From CAZSWS01 sp964610765 (lineage in GTDB: Bacteria; Bacteroidota; Bacteroidia; Bacteroidales; Tannerellaceae): a DNA stretch of 64,000 bases. Numbering within the stretch: position 1 is the stretch's first letter; every line of letters starts with the position of its first letter. The notes beneath the pieces are model-generated. The model was not told the origin of the DNA, searched no databases, and saw nothing but the letters and a program-made list of their open reading frames with translations. The position numbers and the translations under genes were made by a program. The DNA is taken from positions 1-64,000 of the forward strand of contig CAZSWS010000001.1 of the NCBI GenBank assembly GCA_964610765.1. The letters run 5' to 3'. Below are positions 17,025-25,645 of this stretch, piece by piece.

Positions 17025-17750
17025 TTACTCGTCATCGCCCTCTTTTATATTGGTGAAAACATTTTGAACATCTTCGTCTTCTTCCAACTTCTCAATCAGT
17101 TTATCTAACGTTTCGCGCTGTTCAGGAGTCACCTCTTTCTCATCGTTAGGAATACGTACGAACTCACTGCTATTTATCTCATACCCGGCTTCTTCTAAAT
17201 GTTTTTGGATGGCTGAGTTTTGCGAAAATTCACCATAAATCACAACTTCTTCATCATCTTCAACCACTTCATCTACGCCAAAGTCAATAAGCTCTAACTC
17301 CAGCTCTTCTAAATTCATATCGGGTTTACTGACAATATGAAATACACATTTATGGTCAAACAAAAACTCTAACGACCCGGTCGTACCTAATGATCCTCCA
17401 AACTTATTAAAATAGCTGCGTACATTAGCTACCGTACGTGTGGGATTGTCAGTAGCAGTCTCTACAAAGATAGCAATGCCAAAAGGACCATAGCCCTCAT
17501 AGTTCATTTCCTTATAGTCTGAAAAATCTTTAGAGACAGCACGTTTAATAGCTCTTTCCACATTGTCTTTCGGCATATTTTCTTTTTTAGCCGTCTGCAT
17601 CAAAACACGTAAGTGTGGGTTAGTTTCCGGGTCAGGTCCACCGTCTTTAGCTGCAATAGTTATTTGCTTACCCAGCTTCGTAAAGACACGAGCCATATTT
17701 CCCCAACGTTTAAATTTGGTTGCTTTCCTATATTCAAATGCTCTTCCCAT
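17025..17750 (-). CDS. yebC: YebC/PmpR-family protein
   Basis: A 241-residue protein of normal length for the family. The N terminus MGRAFEYRKATKFKRWGNMA and the following ITIAAKDGGPDPETNPHLR are characteristic, and the acidic C-terminal region ends in KEGDDE. YebC proteins are known as DNA-binding regulators in some bacteria and, more recently, as factors that relieve ribosome stalling. It lies 38 bp downstream of a DUF3472 lipoprotein gene and has a terminator directly after it, suggesting a pheT-DUF3472-yebC transcript. Confidence 0.95.
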   Translation of the reverse strand: MGRAFEYRKATKFKRWGNMARVFTKLGKQITIAAKDGGPDPETNPHLRVLMQTAKKENMPKDNVERAIKRAVSKDFSDYKEMNYEGYGPFGIAIFVETATDNPTRTVANVRSYFNKFGGSLGTTGSLEFLFDHKCVFHIVSKPDMNLEELELELIDFGVDEVVEDDEEVVIYGEFSQNSAIQKHLEEAGYEINSSEFVRIPNDEKEVTPEQRETLDKLIEKLEEDEDVQNVFTNIKEGDDE

Positions 17751-17788
17751 AGGTTTGTATAATTACTTTTTATATAATCGATAAATTA

Positions 17789-19096
17789 TTATTCAACAGG
17801 CAAGTTTTTCAAATCTATTTCCGGCTTCACATTACGATCAATATCAAATGTAAAAACCGTTTGATAGACTGTGTTCTCATCAAAGAATCCACAGTTTTGC
17901 AGATAAAAGCTACCATCCTCCATTCCACCTTGGTAGTCATGCCGCACGCCGGCAGCTGCTGTATTATCATAGGTGAAGCGTCCTTCTGTAACCGGAATCC
18001 ATTCGCCCTCAGAAGTCACAGCCCATTGATTAGAAAACAATACTCGGCGCTGTATAAAACCTTGCTCCGGTATAAAGTTTTCTAAAAATGAATGTGCGCC
18101 TTGATACCACATATCTGTTTTAGGGCGACGAAAACTGGCTATCAGTCTCCAACGATTTTCATCTGTAGCAAAAAAGTAAGAAGTAAAAATAGTATTTCCA
18201 TTTCCTTCAGGATAAATACGCGTCAGGAATTTATAGGTATTACCCGCTTTCCAGGGATAGTTTAAATAGCTTTGCCCCCCAGAACCTTCGTTTCCAAACT
18301 CACCAATATGCACATCTTCACCTCTGGCTAAAGTAGTTATTCGGTCTTCTTTAGGTATTTCATTCGGGTTGTCAGTTTCAAAAGGACTCCATACAGAAAA
18401 CAATACTTTTCGTTCGGTTTCACTATTTACTTGCATACCAAAATAGCCTCCACTGAAACCATTCGACATATAATAAGAGCCTATCACATCGTTTCCGACA
18501 GGTACAGTCACCTCATTATAAAACCACTCTACATTTTTTCCTTCAGGAAGTGTATAGCCCATATGCACAGAAGGTCCTCTCCTGCCCCAATAGGTTTCAA
18601 AATCATGCAGATAGTGCAAAGGACCTTCAGCAGGTTTACCGCTAATTCCTATATCTGATATATCTGCAAAAAGTGATTTTTCTTTTTCAACTCCTTCAAA
18701 ATCAACACGGACATACTGGGGTGCATCAATTTTAATTTCACCAACTGGAAGCATTTTCCACTCGCTGTTTTCTACCGTTAGTGTGAAGGGTTTTCCATTC
18801 ACCACTACCTTTATTTTTGATTGCCCACCTTTAGTCTTAGCACGTAAGGCTATGGTTAGCTCACCCTCATCAATTACCTTAAACCAAGCGGAGTATTTTA
18901 CAGCCGGATCTTTCCATTTGGTAATTCCGCTTTCACCAATACCTACTGAATAACGATGTTCTGTCGTGACATACGTGTTTCCAAACAAAGGAATTTTCAC
19001 ATAATTACCATCGTCAGTTTCTTCTCCTTTTACACTACAAGATAAAAGTATGAAACTAAAAAAAAGAGCCACTAATTTATATATAGTTCTATTCAT
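17789..19096 (-). CDS. DUF3472 lipoprotein with N-terminal DUF5077-like domain
   Basis: A 435-residue lipoprotein (lipobox LLSC; Cys about residue 20). Residues about 30-150 look like the DUF5077 beta-sandwich; residues about 165-425 match DUF3472, with HDFETYWGRRGPSVHMGY, SNGFSGGYFGMQV and the repeated FSVWSPFE/LFSNQWAV strands. These families are found in secreted proteins thought to bind or process carbohydrates; the activity is unknown. The gene is inserted between pheT (32 bp upstream) and yebC (38 bp downstream), an unusual neighbourhood for a surface lipoprotein. Confidence 0.82.
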   Translation of the reverse strand: MNRTIYKLVALFFSFILLSCSVKGEETDDGNYVKIPLFGNTYVTTEHRYSVGIGESGITKWKDPAVKYSAWFKVIDEGELTIALRAKTKGGQSKIKVVVNGKPFTLTVENSEWKMLPVGEIKIDAPQYVRVDFEGVEKEKSLFADISDIGISGKPAEGPLHYLHDFETYWGRRGPSVHMGYTLPEGKNVEWFYNEVTVPVGNDVIGSYYMSNGFSGGYFGMQVNSETERKVLFSVWSPFETDNPNEIPKEDRITTLARGEDVHIGEFGNEGSGGQSYLNYPWKAGNTYKFLTRIYPEGNGNTIFTSYFFATDENRWRLIASFRRPKTDMWYQGAHSFLENFIPEQGFIQRRVLFSNQWAVTSEGEWIPVTEGRFTYDNTAAAGVRHDYQGGMEDGSFYLQNCGFFDENTVYQTVFTFDIDRNVKPEIDLKNLPVE

Positions 19097-19128
19097 TGTT
19101 GATGATTTTAAAATAAACGACTCTAAAA

Positions 19129-21594
19129 TTAACGCAAGTCTGCTCCTAATTCTTTATTCAAAGAAACTTGTATTTTCTGCATGATAGAATCTATCTGTTT
19201 GTCTGCCAAAGTTTTTCCTTCATCTTGCAAATAAAAGCTAACTGCATAAGATTTTTTTCCTTCCGGTAGATTTTTCCCTTCATAGACATCAAACAAAACA
19301 ACTCGCTTCAAAAGCTTCCGTTCAGCCTTACGAGCTATCCGAGTAATATCAGCAAAAGCAGTTCCTTTGTCAATCAATAATGCCAAATCTCGTTTCACTT
19401 CCGGAAATTTAGGTAAATCTGTGCTAGTGATTTTATTCTTAGCAATTTCTTTCATCAGTACTTTCCAGTCTAACTCAGCATAGAACACTTCTTGTTCAAC
19501 ATCTGTCACTTTACGCATCTTCCGGCTAACAACCCCTAACGTACCAAGCTGGCGTCCGGTAGGAGAAGTGATGGATACGCCTGTGTCATATATTTCGTTA
19601 GAAAAACTATTCCACATCAATTGGTCTACTGAAACACCTAACCTAGTGAGCAGATTAACCACATGAGCCTTTAGTTCATATACCGTATGCGGTTCATTCG
19701 AATGTGCCCAGTTATTATCAATCCGATTACCCGTAAGCCACAAAGCCAACCGATAGTTTTCAGTATAGGGAGCAAGTGTTTCGCCCTCTTTGTTATGGTC
19801 TTCTTGATAGGTATAGCAATTTCCAAATTCGAAAAACGCAATGCTCGGATGCTGATGACGTATGTTTCGAGAAACGCTCTCCATACCGCCAAACAATAAG
19901 GTTTGTCGCATCACACTCAAGTCATTACTCAACGGATTTAATAAGTGCACACAGTTTGCCAAGGGGTAAACAGACAATTCCTCATAATAAGATTTCTTAG
20001 TCAATGAGTTGTTCAATATCTCATTAAAGCCTACTCCACATAATTGTTCAGCAATCAAATTCTCCAAGTTATAGCTTTGGTCGGTAGCTGTTTTATAACT
20101 CAAGTTCGACTTGACACTATCGCTAATTTCCACATTATTATATCCGTAAATACGCAAGATGTCTTCAATCACATCCACATCTTTTCTCACATCGAAACGA
20201 TAGGGAGGTACGGCTAATGACAACCCTTCTTCTGTTTCTGAAACGATGCGTATTTCCAAACTTTCTAATATACTTTTTACTGTATTTTGAGGAATGTTTT
20301 TCCCTATCAGTGAGTTTATTCTGTCATAGGTCACATCAACCATAAATGGTTCCATCTTTTGAGGATATACATCCTGAATTTCACCGGATATTACTCCTCC
20401 TGCAATCTCTTTTATTAACAATGCAGCTCGCTTCAAAGCATAGATGGTATGATTAGCATCTAATCCTCGCTCAAAACGAAATGATGCGTCTGTATTCAGA
20501 CCGAAACGGCGGGCTGTTTTACGAACCCAGGATGGATGAAAACAAGCTGACTCAAGAAATACATCGGTCGTACTCTCCGTCACACCTGAATCTAATCCAC
20601 CCAGCACACCGGCAATACACATGGGTGCTTCAGTATCACAAATCATTAAGTCACGTTCTGTCAATGTTCTCTCTACTCCATCTAAAGTAATAAACTTAGT
20701 TCCTTCAGGCATGGTCTTCACAACAACCTTTCCTCCTTTAATATGACTCACATCAAAGGCATGAAGAGGTTGTCCATATTCATGCAGAACAAAATTGGTG
20801 ATATCAACCACATTATTGATGGGGCGCAAGCCTAAAACCAACAAATAATTTTTCAACCAATCAGGACTTTCTTTCACTTGAACGCCTTTTATCTGTACTC
20901 CGGAATAGCGGATACAAGCTTCCGAATTATCAACTTGTACAGGAATAAACGACGATTGGTCTTCTATCGCAAAGTTATCAACCGAAGGAATACGCAACAG
21001 GCTATTGACTCCTTGTTGTTTCAGATAGGCTGCTAAATCGCGCGCTACACCAATATGTGAAGTGGCATCTACCCGATTAGGGGTAATATCTACTTCCAGT
21101 ACGTAATCACTTTTAATATTAAAATAGTCTTTGGCCGGCGTTCCCGGAATGGCTGTATCCGGAAGTACCATAATACCATCATGAGATGTGCCAATGCCAA
21201 TTTCATCTTCTGCACAAATCATGCCGAAAGACTCTTCTCCTCGTATCTTAGAGCGCTTGATGACAAACTCTTTATCGCCATCATATAAGATGGTTCCTAT
21301 CGTTGCCACAACCACTTTTTGTCCGGCTGCTACATTCGGGGCACCACAAACAATTTTCAATGGCTCATTTCCATCCCCTATATTTACAGTCGTCAGATGT
21401 AAATGGTCTGAGTTTGGATGCTCAACACAGGTTAAGACCTCTCCTATCACCAATCCTTCCAAGCCTCCTTTTATAGCCTGAACTTCTTCGACACTTCCGG
21501 TTTCTAATCCGATATCGGTAAGGGCATTTAAAACTTCATTTGGGGATAAGTCAAAATCAAGGTACTCTTTCAACGAGTTGTACGATATATTCAT
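19129..21594 (-). CDS. pheT: Phenylalanine-tRNA ligase beta subunit
   Basis: An 821-residue protein of normal length. The N-terminal region MNISYNSLKEYLDFDLSPNE leads into the tRNA-binding/EMAP-like domain (about 40-155), followed by B3/B4 (LGLRPINNVVDITNFVLHEYGQPLHAFD), B5 (about 410-485) and the class II-like core, with a C-terminal anticodon-binding FDX-ACB fold (about 725-820, PKFPEVKRDLALLID). It forms the alpha2-beta2 enzyme with PheS, which is not in the window. The promoter at 21646-21677 is 52 bp upstream. Confidence 0.97.
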   Translation of the reverse strand: MNISYNSLKEYLDFDLSPNEVLNALTDIGLETGSVEEVQAIKGGLEGLVIGEVLTCVEHPNSDHLHLTTVNIGDGNEPLKIVCGAPNVAAGQKVVVATIGTILYDGDKEFVIKRSKIRGEESFGMICAEDEIGIGTSHDGIMVLPDTAIPGTPAKDYFNIKSDYVLEVDITPNRVDATSHIGVARDLAAYLKQQGVNSLLRIPSVDNFAIEDQSSFIPVQVDNSEACIRYSGVQIKGVQVKESPDWLKNYLLVLGLRPINNVVDITNFVLHEYGQPLHAFDVSHIKGGKVVVKTMPEGTKFITLDGVERTLTERDLMICDTEAPMCIAGVLGGLDSGVTESTTDVFLESACFHPSWVRKTARRFGLNTDASFRFERGLDANHTIYALKRAALLIKEIAGGVISGEIQDVYPQKMEPFMVDVTYDRINSLIGKNIPQNTVKSILESLEIRIVSETEEGLSLAVPPYRFDVRKDVDVIEDILRIYGYNNVEISDSVKSNLSYKTATDQSYNLENLIAEQLCGVGFNEILNNSLTKKSYYEELSVYPLANCVHLLNPLSNDLSVMRQTLLFGGMESVSRNIRHQHPSIAFFEFGNCYTYQEDHNKEGETLAPYTENYRLALWLTGNRIDNNWAHSNEPHTVYELKAHVVNLLTRLGVSVDQLMWNSFSNEIYDTGVSITSPTGRQLGTLGVVSRKMRKVTDVEQEVFYAELDWKVLMKEIAKNKITSTDLPKFPEVKRDLALLIDKGTAFADITRIARKAERKLLKRVVLFDVYEGKNLPEGKKSYAVSFYLQDEGKTLADKQIDSIMQKIQVSLNKELGADLR

Positions 21595-21645
21595 TGCTCT
21601 ATTTTAAAATAGGTTTATATTTTCTCTAATTATCATTTTGATTGA

Positions 21646-21677
21646 CAAAATTATAAAGAATTATCGGAGAGCATAAA
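21646..21677 (-). promoter_or_regulatory. Putative pheT promoter
   Basis: The minus strand shows TTTA (21674-21677), 20 bp, then TAATTTTG (21646-21653), a full match to the TAnnTTTG -7 element with a 3-of-4 match to the -33 TTTG. It ends 52 bp before the pheT ATG. Confidence 0.55.
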
Positions 21678-21974
21678 GATTCAGCTATAAAAAACACTTT
21701 TACGACAGACTAACGGCTGTTTAAACAAAGGTTTTAGGTCAAAAATATGCTTTTGGAAATGTTAATCCGAATCGTAGCTATCAGCCAAAGACCTAAACCC
21801 GGACAGTTTGAGTGAAAAAAGAGACAAGCTTAACAGGATGAAGATAAAAAAGTGTAAACTATTTAGACCGTTAGAGTTTAATTTGAGCCTCTGTATACTG
21901 TCGAATACCTTTTTTATCAGATGCTTTCACAGACATGATCCATGCCTTTTATGACAATTGGTTGGGAGAACTAA

Positions 21975-22062
21975 CCTTTCAACGGCTGTTAGAAGCTCTT
22001 TCAACGAGTGTAAGAAGAGCTTTCAACGAGTGTTGAAAGAGCTTTTGACCCGGGTTGAAAGA
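21975..22062. repeat. Array 1: four tandem 22-bp palindromic units
   Basis: Four contiguous 22-bp units start at 21975, 21997, 22019 and 22041, each beginning CTTT. Unit 3 is the cleanest: CTTTCAAC-gagt-GTTGAAAG followed by AG. Unit 4 keeps the symmetry with a CCCGGG centre; units 1 and 2 are degenerate. There are no spacers between units. See array 2 at 43105-43192 for the same layout with a different sequence. Confidence 0.85.
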
Positions 22063-22116
22063 TGAATTGTCTATAGAGAAATTCTAAAAAGACCAAGGAT
22101 AAATAATGAAAAGCCT

Positions 22117-23010
22117 CTATCTAACGCCCGAGACACGCATATCCAAGCTATATAAATATTCGGAAGCTGTAATAAATAGTGTTTTCATATCACGTCCACC
22201 AAAACAAATATTTGCCGTCCATCCGGCATCAATCGGGATATGCTCGATTTGCTCTCCATCTTTATTAAATACCGTAACGCCTTTGCCGGTCAAATAGATA
22301 TTACCCTCAGCATCAATTGTCATACCATCTGATCCCAAAGGGGCAAATAGTTTTTTATCTGTGAGGGTGCCATCTTTTTGAATAGTATAAACATACGTTT
22401 TGTTTGCTTCAATATCTGCTACATATAGTTTTTTCCCGTCAGGGGTTCCAATGATGCCATTCGGTTTTTTCAAGTCAACCGCTACCTTTATCACTTTTTT
22501 TCTGTTGGGTGACAAGTAATACACGAATTCGCCCGGTTGCTGCATTTTAGGATCGCGCGTCCAGTAGCCGCGCTTATAAAGCGGATCGGTAAAATAAATT
22601 CCTCCACGCGGATGTATCCATAAATCATTCGGACCATTCAACTTAGCCCCCTCATAATCCGTGAGTAAAACGGTGTAATTACCTTTTGGAGAAATACTCC
22701 ATAGTTCATTTTCGGCATCTGAACATGAAATAATATACCCTTTCTTGTCGATATAAAGTCCATTGGCTCTGCCGGAATTTTCCATAAAAGTGCTCAACAC
22801 ACCATCTACAGACCATTTCAATATGCGATTGTTGGGCTGGTCAGTAAAATAGACATTGCCTTTCTTATCAACAGCCGGACCTTCCGTAAAGCGGAAGCCA
22901 TCTACTAGCATTTGTACAGTAGCACCGGGGTTAATAATAGATTGAGTACTTTGAGCTGTTCCCATAACTGGTAAGATAAGGGTGAATATTAAAAGAATAT
23001 GTTTCATCAT
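22117..23010 (-). CDS. SMP-30/gluconolactonase-like secreted protein
   Basis: The start at 23010 (or the next Met at 23007) gives a signal peptide (KHILLIFTLILPVMGTAQ) and 297 residues; an upstream in-frame Met at 23100 is rejected as it precedes a non-signal stretch and the promoter. The six-bladed propeller family signature is seen in DGFRFTEGPAVDKKGNVYFTD, LNGPNDLWIHPRGGIYFTDP and KKPNGIIGTPDGKKLYVADI, with the metal-binding Glu, Asn and Asp in place. Such proteins hydrolyse sugar lactones or related esters. Divergent from an aldo/keto reductase, possibly sharing a sugar-oxidation role (inference). Confidence 0.88.
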   Translation of the reverse strand: MMKHILLIFTLILPVMGTAQSTQSIINPGATVQMLVDGFRFTEGPAVDKKGNVYFTDQPNNRILKWSVDGVLSTFMENSGRANGLYIDKKGYIISCSDAENELWSISPKGNYTVLLTDYEGAKLNGPNDLWIHPRGGIYFTDPLYKRGYWTRDPKMQQPGEFVYYLSPNRKKVIKVAVDLKKPNGIIGTPDGKKLYVADIEANKTYVYTIQKDGTLTDKKLFAPLGSDGMTIDAEGNIYLTGKGVTVFNKDGEQIEHIPIDAGWTANICFGGRDMKTLFITASEYLYSLDMRVSGVR

Positions 23011-23075
23011 TTGTAACTTTAAGGTTGATTTATAAATAATCATATAGCAAATTGATTTGAAAAATGCTATCTTGC

Positions 23076-23083
23076 CAAATATA
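23076..23083 (-). promoter_or_regulatory. Putative -7 box (TATATTTG) of the SMP-30-like gene
   Basis: The minus strand reads TATATTTG, a full match to TAnnTTTG, 66 bp upstream of the chosen start at 23010. It also argues against the longer frame from 23100. Confidence 0.45.
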
Positions 23084-23154
23084 AGATATATATTTAGCAA
23101 TGTAACAATTACAGCTCAAAAAACACGATTTGAACCCACTAAAAACCAACCACA

Positions 23155-24048
23155 ATGAATAAGATAAGCAGACGTAGTTTTATAAAAGTCGGTGTAACCG
23201 GAATTGCCGGATTATCCATCAAAACGGCTTTTCCAGCATCTAACCTTCGATTCGAACCTTCTACTCCTATTGACTACGTTAGTATGGGGAAAACCGGACT
23301 TTCAATATCTCAAATTGGATTGGGAACAGGTACCGTAGGCTATAACAATGCTTCTAATCAAACCCGACTGGGAATGGATCAGTTTGTTAAACTGGCCCGA
23401 CATTGCTACGATCAAGGAATTAGATACTACGACATGGCTGATGGCTATGGTTCACATACATTTGTTGCGAATGCAATCAAAGAATTGCCACGTGAAAAAG
23501 TCACTTTATGCACAAAAATCTGGACTCACCCGGAAGGCTCTGAAAACATTGAACCGGTAGATAAAGTTTTGGATCGCTACAGAACAGAACTTAACACAGA
23601 TTATATAGATATTCTGCTGATGCACTGCCTGATGGAAGGAGGATGGACAAAAAGCAGAAAGTATTATATGGACGCACTGTCTGAAGCCAAAGAAAAAGGC
23701 ATTTTAAAGACAGTGGGCGTATCATGTCATAATTGGGATGCACTGGTCGAGGCTGCTGAAAGTCCGTGGGTGGATGTTATCTTAGCTCGCATCAATCCTT
23801 TTGAAACACATATGGATGGAACAACTGCTGATGTTAATAGCGTATTGAGACAAGCCATGCTTAATGGGAAAGGTATTATCGGCATGAAAATTTTCGGAGA
23901 AGGAAAAAACATCTCCGATAACGAACGACAAGAGTCGCTCAACTTTGCCTTAAAAAAGGCGCATATGCATTCCATGACTATTGGGTTGGAATCAATAGCC
24001 CAAGTAGATGACCTGGTGACGCGTGCTACAAAAATAATAAAATCATAA
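23155..24048 (+). CDS. Aldo/keto reductase with twin-arginine-type signal
   Basis: A 297-residue protein. The N terminus MNKISRRSFIKVGVTGIAGL has a twin-arginine motif (RRSFIK) and a hydrophobic stretch, so export by Tat is predicted. The catalytic tetrad of the AKR fold is seen: Asp and Tyr in YYDMADGYG, Lys in LCTKIWTH and His in ILLMHCLM. The C-terminal AKR helices are present but the tail is somewhat short. Substrate unknown. It is divergent from the SMP-30-like gene 144 bp away. Confidence 0.88.
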   Translation: MNKISRRSFIKVGVTGIAGLSIKTAFPASNLRFEPSTPIDYVSMGKTGLSISQIGLGTGTVGYNNASNQTRLGMDQFVKLARHCYDQGIRYYDMADGYGSHTFVANAIKELPREKVTLCTKIWTHPEGSENIEPVDKVLDRYRTELNTDYIDILLMHCLMEGGWTKSRKYYMDALSEAKEKGILKTVGVSCHNWDALVEAAESPWVDVILARINPFETHMDGTTADVNSVLRQAMLNGKGIIGMKIFGEGKNISDNERQESLNFALKKAHMHSMTIGLESIAQVDDLVTRATKIIKS

Positions 24049-24120
24049 GCGTCATTCGTTTAAGAGATAAGATGGCATAGTTTTTGTCATTATTATCTAC
24101 AAGAAAGAAGATTATAAGCA

Positions 24121-24720
24121 ATGACCGAAAAAATAAAAGAACTTCGTACCATGCTTCCTATTCCTATTATAGAAGCAAAGCAAATGCTCACAGAGCACAA
24201 CGGAGATGTAGAAACCTGTGTATTACTATATGTAGCTAAAGCACTTCGTATTATTACTGATGCAACAGGGGCGAGCAAAGACGTAGCAGAACGACACTAT
24301 CGAGCAGAAAACTTCGATATCAATCGTGCCATTATGACTATTAAAGATGATATTTATGATGCAAACTACCTACCAATACAGGGTATTGATAAAAACTCAT
24401 TGCAACGAGTAAAAGACTGGCTCTACTTAATGGAAAGCAATGACTTTTTTGTATCATTAAGCTATCAAAAATTCGAAGGGATCATTGCAACTATGTTACT
24501 TATTCCTGAATTGAAAGAAATCGGGGTCTTATTACAAGAAGTAAAAAGTAGCTATGACAAAATTTTTGAAGGATACCATGATGATTTACCCATGGATGAT
24601 TTCGTGCGCCGCAATCAGGAACTTGACGAAGTGCCTGCATTTCAAGAAGCTTATAGGATCATCCCTTCAAAAGTACTTTTTATAAAAAATGAAATTGAAA
24701 AACATTGGAGAAACGTTTAG
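24121..24720 (+). CDS. Protein with N-terminal UBA/EF-Ts-like domain, function unknown
   Basis: A 199-residue cytosolic protein. Residues 4-40 (IKELR...EAKQMLTEHNGDVE) closely resemble the UBA/TS-N helical domain at the start of elongation factor Ts (KELRE...CKKAL.E.NGD.E). A second similar segment is at about 44-80 (ITDATGASKDVAERHY...FDINRAIMTIKDD). The remaining 120 residues are predicted helical and do not resemble the EF-Ts core, so it is not EF-Ts. The gene stands alone, followed by the dispersed repeat element. A role in protein binding or translation is only a guess. Confidence 0.75.
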   Translation: MTEKIKELRTMLPIPIIEAKQMLTEHNGDVETCVLLYVAKALRIITDATGASKDVAERHYRAENFDINRAIMTIKDDIYDANYLPIQGIDKNSLQRVKDWLYLMESNDFFVSLSYQKFEGIIATMLLIPELKEIGVLLQEVKSSYDKIFEGYHDDLPMDDFVRRNQELDEVPAFQEAYRIIPSKVLFIKNEIEKHWRNV

Positions 24721-24775
24721 CAATGTAAGATTCACAAACGTTCTTCCATCTATTTGAGTGCTTTCATCTGAAAAG

Positions 24776-24918
24776 TGTATGAAACGATACATGATTTTTG
24801 TTAAAGCACACAAAACTATGAGATTAAAAAATCTGTGAGCTTACAATCGAGTGATTATGTATAAAGGTGTATGTGATTGATAAAGCTATTCATACGGCCT
24901 TGGAGAAAAATAAAATAA
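24776..24918 (+). repeat. Dispersed structured element, copy A (possible small RNA)
   Basis: This ~143-bp intergenic stretch is repeated in inverted orientation at 49556-49697. The core 24837-24899 matches copy B at 58 of 63 positions by eye, and flanking blocks match more loosely. Two hairpins can form: TGTAT-gaaacg-ATACA at 24776-24791, and GGTGTATG (24866-24873) with CATACGGCC (24891-24899). Stem differences between copies are partly compensatory. It lies upstream of a -7 box (24969-24976) for the next gene, so it is not obviously that gene's leader. Confidence 0.7.
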
Positions 24919-24968
24919 TAACGTCTGAAATATTTCCATATTTCACATCCTCAAAGCAGATTATTTTG

Positions 24969-24976
24969 TATGTTTG
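24969..24976 (+). promoter_or_regulatory. Putative -7 box (TATGTTTG) of the YkvA gene
   Basis: TATGTTTG fully matches TAnnTTTG and ends 23 bp before the ATG at 25000. No TTTG lies at the usual -33 spacing. Confidence 0.4.
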
Positions 24977-24999
24977 TTTTCTGGCAGATTTATTAATAG

Positions 25000-25392
25000 A
25001 TGGTATTCAGTAATAAAAACAAGCATCGATTTCATCAAACCGAAGACTTGATGAAATATGGCACTTACTATTCAGAAGACCGTTTTTGGAGAAAAATCAA
25101 GCGGTTAGGAAAAAAAGTTGGAGGCGAAATATTGCGTCCAATTCTATTACTATACTTTCTTCTGCAAGACAGCCGGGTACCTTTCAAAAACAAAGCATAT
25201 ATCATTGGTGCATTAGGCTATTTCATTATGCCGATTGATTTAATCCCGGACTTTATTAGTGTTATAGGCTTTACAGATGATATTGCTGTAATGACACTTC
25301 TACTAAAAGAACTAAAAGATCATATAACTCCTGAAATTGAAGAACGTGCAAATAACATTATCAAGAAGATAACCCACGAAGAAGGCGTTTAA
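25000..25392 (+). CDS. YkvA family (DUF1232) protein
   Basis: A 130-residue protein. The DUF1232 core is seen at about 62-100: VPFKNKAYIIGALGYFIMPIDLIPDFI, with the conserved Y-x-x-x-P-I-D-L-I-P-D pattern, followed by GFTDDIAVM. Such proteins are small, membrane-associated and of unknown function. The N terminus is basic (SNKNKHRFHQ). It is apparently a single-gene unit with its own promoter box and a downstream terminator at 25450-25482. Confidence 0.88.
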   Translation: MVFSNKNKHRFHQTEDLMKYGTYYSEDRFWRKIKRLGKKVGGEILRPILLLYFLLQDSRVPFKNKAYIIGALGYFIMPIDLIPDFISVIGFTDDIAVMTLLLKELKDHITPEIEERANNIIKKITHEEGV

Positions 25393-25449
25393 AAACATTC
25401 ATTCAATTCAGCAGAACAACATCCAACTAAAATAATAATTAACTTGATT

Positions 25450-25482
25450 AGGAGAAAGCTTATTTCGCTTGCTCCTTTTTTT
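25450..25482 (+). terminator. Intrinsic terminator after the YkvA gene
   Basis: AGGAG-a-AAGC, a 7-nt loop, then GCTT-g-CTCCT form an interrupted stem followed by a run of T, 57 bp after the YkvA stop. Confidence 0.7.
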
Positions 25483-25565
25483 GCATCTACATGCCTGGCT
25501 ATGTACCCCACCTCGATAGCTATCTATAGCCATCATTTATAAAAGCAAACTCTCAAACAAAAAGC

Positions 25566-25624
25566 AGCTTCATACTATATGAAGCTACAAAAAAAGGTTG
25601 CCGAACTATTCGACAACCTTTTTG
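25566..25624 (-). terminator. Double hairpin terminator of the POT transporter gene
   Basis: A first hairpin, AAAAAGGTTG-c-CGAA-cta-TTCG-a-CAACCTTTTT (25591-25623), is symmetrical with A/T runs on both sides. A second, AGCTTCAT-actat-ATGAAGCT, lies at 25566-25586. The first is 23 bp past the transporter stop. Confidence 0.78.
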
Positions 25625-25645
25625 TATAATAATTGCTATAAATTG

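Larger units (their letters stand above)
21595..22116. other. 522-bp intergenic region between the lactonase-like gene and pheT
   Basis: No gene was recognised. The part near pheT holds the promoter (21646-21677). The part near the lactonase-like gene holds a 4 x 22-bp palindromic array (21975-22062). Between them (21680-21970) nothing was identified beyond partial inverted similarity of GGTTTTAGGTC (21731-21741) with GACCTAAACCC (21790-21800). Confidence 0.5.
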
